Shown here: positions 1 through 8,401 of the stretch, piece after piece | How the letters are laid out: each line of letters opens with the position of its first letter | How positions within the stretch are numbered: position 1 is the first letter of the stretch | Origin: Sphingopyxis solisilvae | GTDB taxonomy: Bacteria > Pseudomonadota > Alphaproteobacteria > Sphingomonadales > Sphingomonadaceae | Direction of reading: 5' to 3' | Assembly: GCF_015475875.1 (NCBI RefSeq) | Contig: NZ_JADKYM010000003.1 | Span: 134,817-198,816 of the forward strand | Length of the DNA: 64,000 bases | Notes under the pieces: generated by a model | Seen by the model: the letters and a program-made list of their open reading frames with translations, nothing else | Databases searched by the model: none | What the model was told of the DNA's origin: nothing | Program-made: the position numbers and the translations under genes

Positions 1-1
1 T

Positions 2-235
2 GGCGGCACCATCGACCTCAGCGGACGGCCGACCGGCATGGACGACGCGCGGCTGCCGCTCTGGCTGATGGGTGATCCCAATGCGCGCGCCTTTCTGTTC
101 TGGGCGCGGATGCCGGTGGCGCAGCGCGACGGCGATGCCATCCTGCTCCGCGACCAGCGGTTCATGCACCCGCTGGCGCAGGACCGCTTTCAGGTTCGTC
201 TCACCGCGCCTGACACTGCGACGCACTACGAATGA
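2..235 (+). CDS. C-terminal fragment, possibly an inner-membrane metal-dependent hydrolase
   Basis: The open frame enters from the left edge and gives 77 residues ending DTATHYE before TGA. The tail pattern (LWLMGDPNARAFLFWARMP, then RDQRF and DRFQVRL) resembles the C-terminus of YdjM/DUF457-type membrane metal-dependent hydrolases, where a soluble tail follows the membrane helices. That assignment comes from memory of the family, since the catalytic part lies outside the window. The stop overlaps the photolyase start by four bases (ATGA), so the two are probably cotranscribed and translationally coupled. Confidence 0.55.
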   Translation, partial: GGTIDLSGRPTGMDDARLPLWLMGDPNARAFLFWARMPVAQRDGDAILLRDQRFMHPLAQDRFQVRLTAPDTATHYE

Positions 236-1620
236 CCGCGCCCGTCATCCTGTGGTTCCGGCGCGACTTACGTCTGTCGGATCAGGCGGCCGTCGTCGCG
301 GCGGCAGCCGAAGGGCCGGTGATCCCGGTTTTCATTCTGGACGACGAGACGCCCAAACATCGCCGCATGGGCGGCGCATCGCGGTGGTGGCTGCACCATA
401 GCCTGACCAGCCTGGATGCCAGCCTGCGCGAAAAAGGGTCGCGGCTGATCCTGCGGCGCGGCAAGTGCGACGACCAACTCACCCAAATCGCGCAAGAAAC
501 GGGCGCCACGCGGGTCCATTGCCTGCGGCATTACGAGCCGTGGTGGCGCAATGCCGAAAGGGCGGTCGCAAAGCGGCTCGATCTGGTCTGCCATGACGGC
601 AATTTCCTGCTGCCACCGGGGTCGCTAACGACCGGCGGCGGGACGCCGTACAAGATCTACACCCCTTTCTGGCGCGCGTTGAAAGAGCAGATGCCGCCCG
701 CCGCACCGCGCAACCGTCCGCGCGATATTGGGGCGCTGACGCGGTGGCCCGCATCGGACGCGCTGGCCGACTGGAACCTGATGCCGACCAAGCCGGACTG
801 GGCCACCGGTTTTGGGGCCGAATGGGAACCGGGGGAGGCGGGCGCGCGCAAGCGGATTGCAGCCTTTGTCGACGAGGCGGCCGATTACGACCGCCAACGC
901 AACCTGCCGTCACGCGAGGGCAGTTCGCGGCTGTCGCCGCATCTGCATTTCGGCGAGGTGTCGCCGGCAACCGTCTGGCACCGGACCGCCGACGCCGGCG
1001 GTTCGGTGGACATATTCCTCGGCGAGCTCGGCTGGCGGGATTATGCGCAGAATATCATTCTGCAATTCCCGGATTATGGCGCCCGCAGCGCGCGGGACGC
1101 CTTCGACACCGACTTGCCGTGGCGCAGCGGCGCCGCTGCGGACGCGGATGTGCGCGCCTGGCAACAGGGCCGCACCGGCTATCCGATCGTCGATGCCGGG
1201 ATGCGCCAGTTATGGGCGACGGGGTGGATGCACAACCGGGTGCGGATGATCGCCGCCAGTTTCCTGATCAAGCATCTGCTGATCGACTGGCGCCGCGGCG
1301 AGCAATGGTTCTGGGACACGCTCGTCGACGCCGACTACGCGTCGAATGCGGTCAACTGGCAATGGGTGGCGGGCAGCGGGGTCGATAGCAATATGTTCCC
1401 GCGCATCATGGCGCCGCTGACGCAGTCGGAAAAATTCGATGCGGCGGACTATATCCGGCAATGGGTGCCCGAACTGGCGACTTTGACCGAACCGGCTATC
1501 CACGATCCCGACAGCTTCGGATGCCGTCCCCGGACCTATCCGGAAAAGATCATCGGGCATCGCGAGGGGCGGGAACGCGCTTTGGCGGCGTATGACGTCA
1601 TGAAGGCGCGAGGCAACTGA
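232..1620 (+). CDS. phrB: Deoxyribodipyrimidine photolyase (class I CPD photolyase/cryptochrome family)
   Basis: This enzyme repairs UV-induced cyclobutane pyrimidine dimers using blue light, a reduced FAD and an antenna chromophore. The 462-residue length is typical. The N-terminal photolyase domain opens with the WFRRDLRLSDQ signature near residues 8-18. The FAD-binding domain carries GYPIVDAGMRQLWATGWMHN near 316-335 and NWQWVAGSGVDSNMFPRI near 374-391, both hallmark class I motifs. The ATG overlaps the stop of the preceding gene (ATGA). A cyclopropane-fatty-acid-synthase-like gene follows 32 bases later, a neighbourhood seen in photooxidative-stress regulons. Confidence 0.95.
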   Translation: MTAPVILWFRRDLRLSDQAAVVAAAAEGPVIPVFILDDETPKHRRMGGASRWWLHHSLTSLDASLREKGSRLILRRGKCDDQLTQIAQETGATRVHCLRHYEPWWRNAERAVAKRLDLVCHDGNFLLPPGSLTTGGGTPYKIYTPFWRALKEQMPPAAPRNRPRDIGALTRWPASDALADWNLMPTKPDWATGFGAEWEPGEAGARKRIAAFVDEAADYDRQRNLPSREGSSRLSPHLHFGEVSPATVWHRTADAGGSVDIFLGELGWRDYAQNIILQFPDYGARSARDAFDTDLPWRSGAAADADVRAWQQGRTGYPIVDAGMRQLWATGWMHNRVRMIAASFLIKHLLIDWRRGEQWFWDTLVDADYASNAVNWQWVAGSGVDSNMFPRIMAPLTQSEKFDAADYIRQWVPELATLTEPAIHDPDSFGCRPRTYPEKIIGHREGRERALAAYDVMKARGN

Positions 1621-1652
1621 TTGTCAGCCGCCCGACTTTGGGGCAGGACGTG

Positions 1653-2936
1653 ATGATGAACACGCATGTCAGCCCGCGCCGCGGCCAGCAACTGCTCAGC
1701 GCCGACCGTGCCTATCGCAGCGGCGCTACGCTGGCACGGCTGATGGCGCTGGCGCCGGCGGGCCTTTATCACCGGTTGCTCGATCGCATCGACACGGGGC
1801 TGATGTCCGGCACGATCGAAGCGCACACGCCCGACGGCAGCGTCCGCCTGATCGGCGGGCGCGGCAGCGGGCCGACAGCCGTCGTGCATCTGCACAGCTG
1901 GGCAGCACTGGCGCGACTGGCAATGTCGGGCTCCGTCGGTTGGTACCGCGCGTGGGCGGCGGGCGAATGGAGTTCGCCCGACCCGGTGCCGCTGTTCGAC
2001 CTGTTCATGCGCAACGCGCGGGCGCTGGGCGACGTCGCGCGCGCGCGCGGGCCGCTGCGCTGGGTGAACAAGCTGGTCCATATGCTCCGTCGCAACGATC
2101 GCCGCGGCGCGAAGCGGAACATCCATGCCCATTATGATTTGGGCAATGATTTCTATCGCTTGTGGCTCGATCAGGCGATGAATTATTCAAGCGCTCTGTT
2201 CGCCGACCCGGCGCAATCGCTCGAGGAAGCACAGACGGTCAAGATCGATGCGATCCTCGACCGGCTCGATCTGCGATCGGGTAGCCGGTTGCTCGAAATC
2301 GGTTGCGGCTGGGGCGCGCTGGCGGAGCGCGCAGTCGAGCGTCACGATGTCATCTACACCGGCATCACGCTGTCGCCGTCACAAGCCGAGATCGCCGACG
2401 CGCGGCTTGCCGCGGTCGATCTGTCGGGTCGCTCACGCATCGAGCTTTGCGATTATCGCGATGCGCGGGGTCCGTATGACGCCATTGCCAGCGTCGAGAT
2501 GGTCGAAGCCGTGGGCCAGGCCTATTGGCCCGCCTATCTCGACGCGATCGCGCGGCTTCTGCGGCCCGGCGGCAAGGCGGCGATTCAGTATATCCTGATC
2601 GATGATGCGCTGTTCGAGCGCTATGCGGCGAGCAGCGATTTTATCCAGGCCTATATCTTTCCGGGTGGCTGCCTGATTTCGGAAAGCCGGCTCCGCGCGC
2701 TGGCGGAGGAACGCGGGCTTGTCTGGCGCGATGTCCGGCACTTTGGCGGCGATTATGCCGAAACCTTGCGCCAATGGCGCGAGCGCTTCGACGTGGCCGT
2801 CGTCAATGGCCAGTTGCCGGCAGGCTTCGACGATCGGTTTGTGCGCTTGTGGCGTTATTACCTGCAATATTGCGAGGGTGGGTTTCGCGGCGGCGGCATC
2901 GACGTCGCGCAAGTGACGCTGGAAAAATCAGCCTGA
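1653..2936 (+). CDS. Cyclopropane-fatty-acyl-phospholipid synthase family methyltransferase
   Basis: A SAM-dependent methyltransferase of about 427 residues, expected to methylenate unsaturated acyl chains of membrane phospholipids. The family signature HAHYDLGNDFYRLWLDQAMN lies near residues 158-177 and the SAM-binding LLEIGCGWGALAERA near 212-226; MVEAVG and a downstream FPGG motif also fit the family. An upstream TTG at 1638 keeps the frame open, but AGGA at 1645-1648 places ribosome loading on the paired ATGs at 1653/1656. It follows phrB in the same direction and precedes a lipoprotein hydrolase by 20 bases. Substrate specificity (cyclopropane versus other mycolic/CFA-like products) cannot be read from sequence. 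Confidence 0.88.
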   Translation: MMNTHVSPRRGQQLLSADRAYRSGATLARLMALAPAGLYHRLLDRIDTGLMSGTIEAHTPDGSVRLIGGRGSGPTAVVHLHSWAALARLAMSGSVGWYRAWAAGEWSSPDPVPLFDLFMRNARALGDVARARGPLRWVNKLVHMLRRNDRRGAKRNIHAHYDLGNDFYRLWLDQAMNYSSALFADPAQSLEEAQTVKIDAILDRLDLRSGSRLLEIGCGWGALAERAVERHDVIYTGITLSPSQAEIADARLAAVDLSGRSRIELCDYRDARGPYDAIASVEMVEAVGQAYWPAYLDAIARLLRPGGKAAIQYILIDDALFERYAASSDFIQAYIFPGGCLISESRLRALAEERGLVWRDVRHFGGDYAETLRQWRERFDVAVVNGQLPAGFDDRFVRLWRYYLQYCEGGFRGGGIDVAQVTLEKSA

Positions 2937-2956
2937 AAACAGGGGAGAGGAAAGCT

Positions 2957-4129
2957 ATGCGACGATATCTGGCAGCGGTGCTTTTGTGCGCGGCGGCGAC
3001 CGCCTGCACGGCACCGGCGCCCACCCAAACCACCGACACGCTGCCAAAGGACATGAATGTGCTGTTCTGGACCCAAGATCAACGCGACCTTGCTTTCCGG
3101 ACGATGGAGACGGTCCCGAAAGTGGTCGTCAACACCATCGAAGCAAGCGATGCCGTCTATCCGTTGCCACAGGGGCAACCGATCGAACTGGGTGCCGACG
3201 TCGATGCCTATATGGCCAGACAGCGCCACGCCGGGCTGATCATTGTCCAGGACGGCAAGATCCGGCTCGAGAAATATGCGTTGGGCTATGGTGCCGCTGG
3301 CCGCTGGACCAGCTTTTCGGTCGCCAAGAGTTTCACCTCGACGCTGGTCGGGGCGGCGGTGAAGGACGGCTATATCAAGAGCCTGGACGACAAGGTGACC
3401 GTCTATATTCCGGGGCTGAGGGGCTCGGCCTATGACGACGTGTCGGTGCGCCAGTTGCTGACCATGACATCCGGCGTCAAATGGAACGAGGATTATACCG
3501 ATCCGAAATCCGACGTCGCACTGTTCAACCTGCAAAAACCCGTGGCGGGCGAGGATGTAACCGTCAGCTATATGAAGACCTTGCCGCGCGATGTTCCGGC
3601 AGGGTCGAAATGGCTGTACAGCACCGGCGAAACAAATTTGATCGGCGTGCTGGTGTCGAGCGCGACGGGTAAAAGCTTGTCGGCGTATCTGTCGGAAAAA
3701 ATCTGGAAACCGTTCGGGATGGAGCAGGATGCGGTCTGGATGCTGGGGGCGACCGGGCACGAAATCAGCGGATGCTGCATCTCTGCAAGCCTTAAGGATT
3801 ACGCGCGCCTCGGCCAGTTTGTGCTTAACGACGGCGTTGTGGACGGGGTCAGGATCGTCCCGGATGGCTGGTTCGGCGCCGCGACGACAAAGCAGGCCGA
3901 TATCGGCCTGCCAGGCCGTGGATACGGCTATCAATGGTGGACCAATGACGATGGCAGCTTTGCCGCGCAAGGCATCTTCGGCCAAGGCATCTTCATCGAC
4001 CCGAAGCGCAAGCTGGTGATCGCGTCGAACGGCAACTGGCCCACCGCAACCGATCCCGAAGGCGTCGGCGCGGCGCGCGAGGCGTTCTACAAGAGCGTAC
4101 AGGCGGCAGTGGATCGCGAAGCGAAATAG
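2957..4129 (+). CDS. Lipoprotein serine hydrolase, beta-lactamase (class C) family
   Basis: A 390-residue membrane-anchored serine hydrolase. The N-terminus has a lipoprotein signal peptide with a putative lipidated Cys17 (CAAATAC). The active-site SxxK motif is S121-V-A-K124 and the YxN-type motif begins at Tyr221 (YSTGETN), as in class C beta-lactamase, DD-peptidase and esterase relatives. The ATG at 2957 is preceded by GGGAGAGGAA and is preferred over an in-frame extension that reaches into the methyltransferase gene. It could be an esterase or 6-aminohexanoate-dimer-hydrolase-like enzyme; sequence does not separate these. Confidence 0.85.
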   Translation: MRRYLAAVLLCAAATACTAPAPTQTTDTLPKDMNVLFWTQDQRDLAFRTMETVPKVVVNTIEASDAVYPLPQGQPIELGADVDAYMARQRHAGLIIVQDGKIRLEKYALGYGAAGRWTSFSVAKSFTSTLVGAAVKDGYIKSLDDKVTVYIPGLRGSAYDDVSVRQLLTMTSGVKWNEDYTDPKSDVALFNLQKPVAGEDVTVSYMKTLPRDVPAGSKWLYSTGETNLIGVLVSSATGKSLSAYLSEKIWKPFGMEQDAVWMLGATGHEISGCCISASLKDYARLGQFVLNDGVVDGVRIVPDGWFGAATTKQADIGLPGRGYGYQWWTNDDGSFAAQGIFGQGIFIDPKRKLVIASNGNWPTATDPEGVGAAREAFYKSVQAAVDREAK

Positions 4130-4137
4130 GGAAAAGT

Positions 4138-4157
4138 GTCGCCCCGGCGGTGGCGAC
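4138..4157 (-). terminator. Possible minus-strand terminator hairpin
   Basis: GTCGCC and GGCGAC form a six-base stem around an eight-base loop between two convergent genes. Read on the minus strand it is followed by ACTTTTCCC, a short U-containing tail, which suits termination of the small membrane protein gene at 4161-4547. The stem is short, so this is tentative. Confidence 0.35.
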
Positions 4158-4160
4158 GGA

Positions 4161-4547
4161 TTATGCGGTAACGGTCGCTGCGGCCCGCTGCGCGAGCCAC
4201 GCGGCTGCAAGCGGAACGGCGACGCCCAGCGCCATGATCCACCATGTGTCGGCAAAGTCGACGGCGGTATAGAGCGCAGCGCCGATCACGGCGCCTGCGA
4301 CGACCCATCCCGCGCCCGTTCCGCCGGAGACGCGCATGGCAAGCCAGCTGCCGGCGAAGGTGGCAAGGAACCAGCCGATGATCAGCGCGACGGTGGATCC
4401 GATCGGGATCAATATCTCGCCGGTCGCCGTATCATATTCGGCGGGGGAAATTTCGCTGCCGACATATTGTGCCAGCCAGACCAGCCCGAACGCCACCGCG
4501 ATGCCGATCGCCGCTGCAATTACTGTCCGCACAATGTTTCCGGTCAT
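4161..4547 (-). CDS. Small four-helix membrane protein of unknown function
   Basis: A 128-residue protein with four predicted transmembrane segments near residues 8-28, 51-71, 79-97 and 103-121, with little outside them. I do not recognise the family by name. The first ATG giving this hydrophobic start is at 4547; a longer in-frame extension would overlap the SDR gene upstream and has no signal. It lies 59 bases downstream of that SDR gene on the same strand, possibly as the end of the purF-SDR transcript, and converges with the serine hydrolase gene. Confidence 0.75.
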   Translation of the reverse strand: MTGNIVRTVIAAAIGIAVAFGLVWLAQYVGSEISPAEYDTATGEILIPIGSTVALIIGWFLATFAGSWLAMRVSGGTGAGWVVAGAVIGAALYTAVDFADTWWIMALGVAVPLAAAWLAQRAAATVTA

Positions 4548-4606
4548 AGCTGAACCCTTGCAAATCCGTGGTCGGGTTGCTCTAGTGCCGGAAAACAAAG
4601 ATGGCG

Positions 4607-5341
4607 TTAAGCCTTTTCCATGACCTTGGGCAGCGCGTGGATCGCGGTGCTGTCGAAACCGTCGACCATCAGCTTCGCGACGAATTCGCCTACCGCGGCG
4701 GGTTCCTTGATGCTGCCCGCATCTTCGCCGGGATAAGCGCGCGCGCGCATCTGGGTGCGCGTTCCGCCGGGATCGAGGATCGCGGTCCGCACGGTCGAAA
4801 TGTTGCGCATTTCGGCGCCATAGCTGGTTACCAGCACCTCCAGCGCCGCCTTCGACGCCGCATAGGCGCCCCAATAGGCGCGCGGTTCGCGCGCCACGCT
4901 GCTCGACAGCGCCAGCAAGCGGCCGTTCGCGGCGCGGCGCAGCAGCGGGTCGAAATTGGCGATGAGTGCCTGCTGCGCGATGAGGTTGAGCGTCAGCAGC
5001 TTGTTGAATTCCTTGCCGTCGATCGCCGCGACGGGGGTCAAGGTGCCGAGCATGGCGGCGTTGAGCACCAGCATGTCGAGTTGCTGCCAGCGCTCGGCCA
5101 TCGCGCTCGCCAGCCGCGCGATGCTGTCGCCGTCGGTCAGGTCGAGCGGGGCGATCGTCGCACTGCCGCCTGCCGCGTGGATGCGGTCCTCGAGCGCCTC
5201 AAGCCCGCCCGCGGTGCGCGCGGTGATCACAACATGCGCGCCGCGTGCTGCGAGCGATTCGGCGATGGCCTCGCCGATGCCACGGCTAGCGCCGGTGACG
5301 AGCGCGACCTGTCCCGCCAGTTCTTCAGACCTTGTAATCAT
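4607..5341 (-). CDS. SDR family NAD(P)-dependent oxidoreductase
   Basis: A 244-residue short-chain dehydrogenase/reductase. The nucleotide-binding TGASRGIG is at residues 16-23, a VLNAAML segment replaces the NNAG motif, and the catalytic YxxxK is YAASK near residue 165 after a serine-rich strand (LALSSSVA). The start at 5341 lies four bases after the purF stop, so it is the second gene of a purF operon. Substrate unknown; this SDR commonly sits next to purF in sphingomonads to my recollection, which does not give it a purine role. Confidence 0.88.
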   Translation of the reverse strand: MITRSEELAGQVALVTGASRGIGEAIAESLAARGAHVVITARTAGGLEALEDRIHAAGGSATIAPLDLTDGDSIARLASAMAERWQQLDMLVLNAAMLGTLTPVAAIDGKEFNKLLTLNLIAQQALIANFDPLLRRAANGRLLALSSSVAREPRAYWGAYAASKAALEVLVTSYGAEMRNISTVRTAILDPGGTRTQMRARAYPGEDAGSIKEPAAVGEFVAKLMVDGFDSTAIHALPKVMEKA

Positions 5342-5345
5342 TGAG

Positions 5346-6803
5346 TCAGACAACCCGTTCGGCAAGCAGTGAAAATTGGTCATCCAGCCCATGCTCGTCG
5401 AAATCGGTGAGCGCGGTCGGATAGTCGCCGGTGAAGCAGGCATCGCAATATTGTGGCGCGTTGTGATTGCGGTCGCTTTCACCCAGCGCGCGGTACAATC
5501 CGTCGATTGTCAGGAAGGCGAGGCTGTCGGCATTGATGAAATTCGCCATCTGGCCGACCGTCATCTGTGCCGCGAGCAGCTTGGCGCGCTCGGGCGTATC
5601 GACGCCGTAAAAGCAGCTGTGCGAGGTCGGCGGGCTGGCGATGCGCATGTGAACCTCGGCCGCACCTGCGTCGCGCATCATCTGGACGATCTTCAGGCTG
5701 GTCGTACCGCGGACGATCGAATCGTCAATGAGCACGATCCGTTGGCCCGCGATCAGCGCGCGGTTGGCGTTGTGCTTCAGCTTGACGCCCAGATGACGGA
5801 CCTTGTCACCCGGCTGGATGAAGGTGCGTCCGACATAGTGCGAGCGGATGATGCCCAGCTCGAACGGAATACCCGATTCCTGCGCATAGCCGATCGCCGC
5901 AGGGGTTCCCGAGTCGGGCACTGGAATGACCAGATCGGCGTCGACCGGGTTTTCGCGCGCCAGTTCGGCGCCGATCGCCTTGCGCACCGAATAGACGCTG
6001 GTGCCGTCGACGATCGAATCGGGGCGCGAGAAATAGACATATTCGAAGATGCAGGGCCGGGGACTATGGTCAGCAAAGGGACGGTGTGACGTCAGCTTGC
6101 CGTCGCGGACAATGACAAGTTCGCCCGGATCGACCGAGCGGACAAATTCCGCGCCGACGACGTCGAGCGCGACGGTTTCCGATGCCAGGATATGTGCGTC
6201 GCCGAGTTTGCCGATCACCAGCGGACGGATACCGAGCGGGTCGCGGCAGCCGATCATGCCCTCCGCAGTCAGGCAGATCAGCGAATAGGCGCCTTCGACC
6301 TGTTTCAGCGCGTCGATGAACCGGTCGAGCAGCGACCGATAGCTCGACGTCGCGACCAGATGGATGATGACTTCGGTGTCGCTGGTCGATTGGAAGATCG
6401 AACCGCGGCGAACGAGCACTTTTTTGAGCGCCGCTGCATTGGAAATATTGCCATTATGCGCCACGGCGAAGCCGCCGGTGGATAGATCGGCGAACAACGG
6501 CTGGACGTTGCGCAGCGCGGTTTCGCCGGTCGTCGAATAGCGAACATGGCCGACCGACGAACCGCCCTGCAATTGGCGCATGATCTCGTCGCGATCGAAA
6601 TTGCCGGCGACATGGCCCATCGCGCGGTGGGTGTGAAATTCCTTGCCGTCAAAAGCGGTGATGCCGGCGGCTTCCTGTCCACGATGCTGGAGGGCGTGAA
6701 GGCCCAGCGCCACGACCGCAGCGGCGCTGTCGGCGCCGTGAATGCCAAAGACGCCGCACTCCTCGCGGAGTTTGTCGTCGTCGAAAGGATGTGTCGTGAG
6801 CAT
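5346..6803 (-). CDS. purF: Amidophosphoribosyltransferase
   Basis: First committed step of de novo purine synthesis: PRPP plus glutamine gives 5-phosphoribosylamine. From the chosen ATG at 6803 the protein is 485 residues. Cys16 in REECGVFGIHG is the expected N-terminal nucleophile after removal of a 15-residue propeptide (MLTTHPFDDDKLREE). The PRPP-binding loop VLIDDSIVRGTTS is present in the C-terminal half. An in-frame extension further upstream would lengthen the propeptide and is not needed. It is divergent from hisI across 140 bases and is followed closely by an SDR gene. Confidence 0.97.
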   Translation of the reverse strand: MLTTHPFDDDKLREECGVFGIHGADSAAAVVALGLHALQHRGQEAAGITAFDGKEFHTHRAMGHVAGNFDRDEIMRQLQGGSSVGHVRYSTTGETALRNVQPLFADLSTGGFAVAHNGNISNAAALKKVLVRRGSIFQSTSDTEVIIHLVATSSYRSLLDRFIDALKQVEGAYSLICLTAEGMIGCRDPLGIRPLVIGKLGDAHILASETVALDVVGAEFVRSVDPGELVIVRDGKLTSHRPFADHSPRPCIFEYVYFSRPDSIVDGTSVYSVRKAIGAELARENPVDADLVIPVPDSGTPAAIGYAQESGIPFELGIIRSHYVGRTFIQPGDKVRHLGVKLKHNANRALIAGQRIVLIDDSIVRGTTSLKIVQMMRDAGAAEVHMRIASPPTSHSCFYGVDTPERAKLLAAQMTVGQMANFINADSLAFLTIDGLYRALGESDRNHNAPQYCDACFTGDYPTALTDFDEHGLDDQFSLLAERVV

Positions 6804-6943
6804 GACGGTCCAGCAGCGAGGGCAGTGACTGGCGCGCATATAGGGAGGGCAATCGCAGTTGTCGCCCCCTATTCACGATAATGTCATCGCGGACCTTGGC
6901 GATGGGGTGACAGCGGCTCATTACCTGCTCTAAGACACTGGCC

Positions 6944-7324
6944 ATGGCCGACCAACGCGACACTGCCGACCGTTTTTTGCCCCGTTTCGACGGGGCGGGT
7001 CTGGTGACGGCAATTGTCACCGACGCCAGTACAGGCGTGCTGTTGATGGTCGCACATATGAATGCCGACGCGATCGAGCGGACGCAGGCGACCGGCAAGG
7101 CGCATTTCTGGTCGCGGTCGCGATCGGCGCTGTGGCGCAAGGGCGAAACGTCGGGGAACGAACTGACGCTGGTCGAAATGCGGGTCGATTGCGATCAGGA
7201 CGCCCTGTTGCTGCGGGTCCGGCCAGCGGGGCCGGCGTGCCACACGGGGCGGCGCAGCTGCTTTTACCGGCGCGTCGAAGCCGACGGCTCGCTGGTTTTC
7301 CTGGATGATGATGCCCATAGCTAA
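6944..7324 (+). CDS. hisI: Phosphoribosyl-AMP cyclohydrolase
   Basis: Third step of histidine biosynthesis, opening the adenine ring of phosphoribosyl-AMP in the cytoplasm. The 126-residue length matches the monofunctional alphaproteobacterial HisI without the HisE domain. Visible family motifs are [29 protein letters not shown], the metal-binding VDCDQDALL and CHTGRRSCF. It is divergent from purF, and its last 20 bases overlap the following lipoprotein gene in another frame. Confidence 0.97.
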   Translation: MADQRDTADRFLPRFDGAGLVTAIVTDASTGVLLMVAHMNADAIERTQATGKAHFWSRSRSALWRKGETSGNELTLVEMRVDCDQDALLLRVRPAGPACHTGRRSCFYRRVEADGSLVFLDDDAHS

Positions 7325-7850
7325 GCGATTGATTGCGGCGGCACTGTTGCTCGTGTCGGGTTGTGACCGACACGGGACCGGCACAGCCGATGCGCAGATC
7401 GACGCCGACAATCCGCTGGAGATGGCCGCGCGCGAACGCGGGGTCGTCCGCGGCGACGCGACATCGCCGGTGGGCGTGTTCGAGCGTGCGCACGATCTGG
7501 GCCGCGACGCGATGTGCGTTGTTCCTGACGGTGCCGGGCAGTGGCGGTTTGCGATGACGGCATCCTTTGGAACAAGCCTGTCCTGCGCGGCAAAGGGAAC
7601 GATCGTTCGGGACCGCGACGGCTGGCGCATGCGCTTTGCCGGTCACGAAGGCTGTGAAGCATCCGTGCGAGAGGAGGAGGAAGAATTGCGCCTGCCGGGG
7701 CAACTGCCGCCGGAATGCGCCAGCCTGTGTCCCTCGCGCGCTTCGCTTTCGGGCCTGCGCTTGCCGCGGGCCAGCTGGTCGGCGGCGGATGCAAGAGGCT
7801 TGCAGATTGGCGACGAACGCGGCATTATGAATCGGCCCTGTGCAGGTTGA
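7305..7850 (+). CDS. Putative lipoprotein of unknown function
   Basis: A 181-residue protein starting with three ATGs (7305, 7308, 7311) inside the end of hisI. A lipoprotein signal peptide is clear: a hydrophobic stretch, then LVSGC with Cys20 as the lipidation site. The rest is polar with several cysteines and an acidic EEEEE patch near residue 127. I do not recognise the family. The C-terminal 50 residues are low in secondary-structure cues and Arg/Ser-rich, so a frame error there is possible. Confidence 0.6.
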   Translation: MMMPIAKRLIAAALLLVSGCDRHGTGTADAQIDADNPLEMAARERGVVRGDATSPVGVFERAHDLGRDAMCVVPDGAGQWRFAMTASFGTSLSCAAKGTIVRDRDGWRMRFAGHEGCEASVREEEEELRLPGQLPPECASLCPSRASLSGLRLPRASWSAADARGLQIGDERGIMNRPCAG

Positions 7851-7880
7851 GCCGCAGCACAGCAGTGCGATTTGGCGCTA

Positions 7881-7896
7881 TTGACGTTCACGTCAA
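7881..7896. promoter_or_regulatory. Perfect palindrome, candidate LiuR/MerR-type operator and promoter
   Basis: TTGACGT-TC-ACGTCAA is a perfect seven-base inverted repeat with a two-base spacer, 20 bases before the MerR start. Its left arm doubles as a good -35 (TTGACG at 7881-7886) with TAGTTT at 7904-7909 after 17 bases. It resembles the palindrome of LiuR-family MerR regulators of branched-chain amino acid and fatty acid catabolism (family knowledge). Autoregulation by the adjacent gene is inferred. Confidence 0.7.
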
Positions 7897-7916
7897 CGGA
7901 AACTAGTTTCGGCGGC

Positions 7917-8348
7917 ATGACCGAACCTTACGGCCACTCGCATATCGACACCCCCGATCATCTCGGGCGCGAACAGTTCAGCATTACCGACCTGTCGACC
8001 GAGTTCGGCGTCACCGCCCGCGCGTTGCGTTTTTACGAGGACGAAGGGCTGATCAGTCCGTCGCGCAAGGGGTTATCGCGGATCTATTCAAAGCGTGACC
8101 GCGCCCGGCTGGCGTGGATATTACGCGCAAAACGGACGGGATTCAGTCTGGCCGACATCCGCGAGATGATCGACCTGTACGACGTCGGCGACGGCCGCAA
8201 GCTGCAACGCCAGGTCACGATCGAGAAATGCGAGCAGCGCATCGCCTTGCTGCAACGCCAGCGCGAGGATATCGACAGCGCTGTCGAAGAATTGTCGCGA
8301 TTCATCGCTATGGTGAAGAAAGTCGACGCCAGCCAAAAGGCCGGTTGA
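7917..8348 (+). CDS. MerR family transcriptional regulator, LiuR-like
   Basis: A 143-residue DNA-binding regulator. The winged helix-turn-helix spans about residues 18-90 (FSITDLSTEFGVTARALRFY, then SRIYSKRDRARL), followed by a coiled-coil dimerisation helix (EKCEQRIALLQRQREDIDSA). There is no Cys-rich metal loop, so it is not a metal sensor; LiuR-type members control acyl-CoA degradation genes. The ATG at 7917 is chosen over an in-frame ATG at 7872 because the latter would run through the palindromic operator. With TAGTTT as -10, transcription would start at or next to the ATG, so the message may be leaderless. An acyl-CoA dehydrogenase follows 53 bases downstream. Confidence 0.88.
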   Translation: MTEPYGHSHIDTPDHLGREQFSITDLSTEFGVTARALRFYEDEGLISPSRKGLSRIYSKRDRARLAWILRAKRTGFSLADIREMIDLYDVGDGRKLQRQVTIEKCEQRIALLQRQREDIDSAVEELSRFIAMVKKVDASQKAG

Positions 8349-8401
8349 GCCTCGCCCCGGGCAAGTTACCATTGCCAACCCGATTTTCAGAAGGATTTCC
8401 C

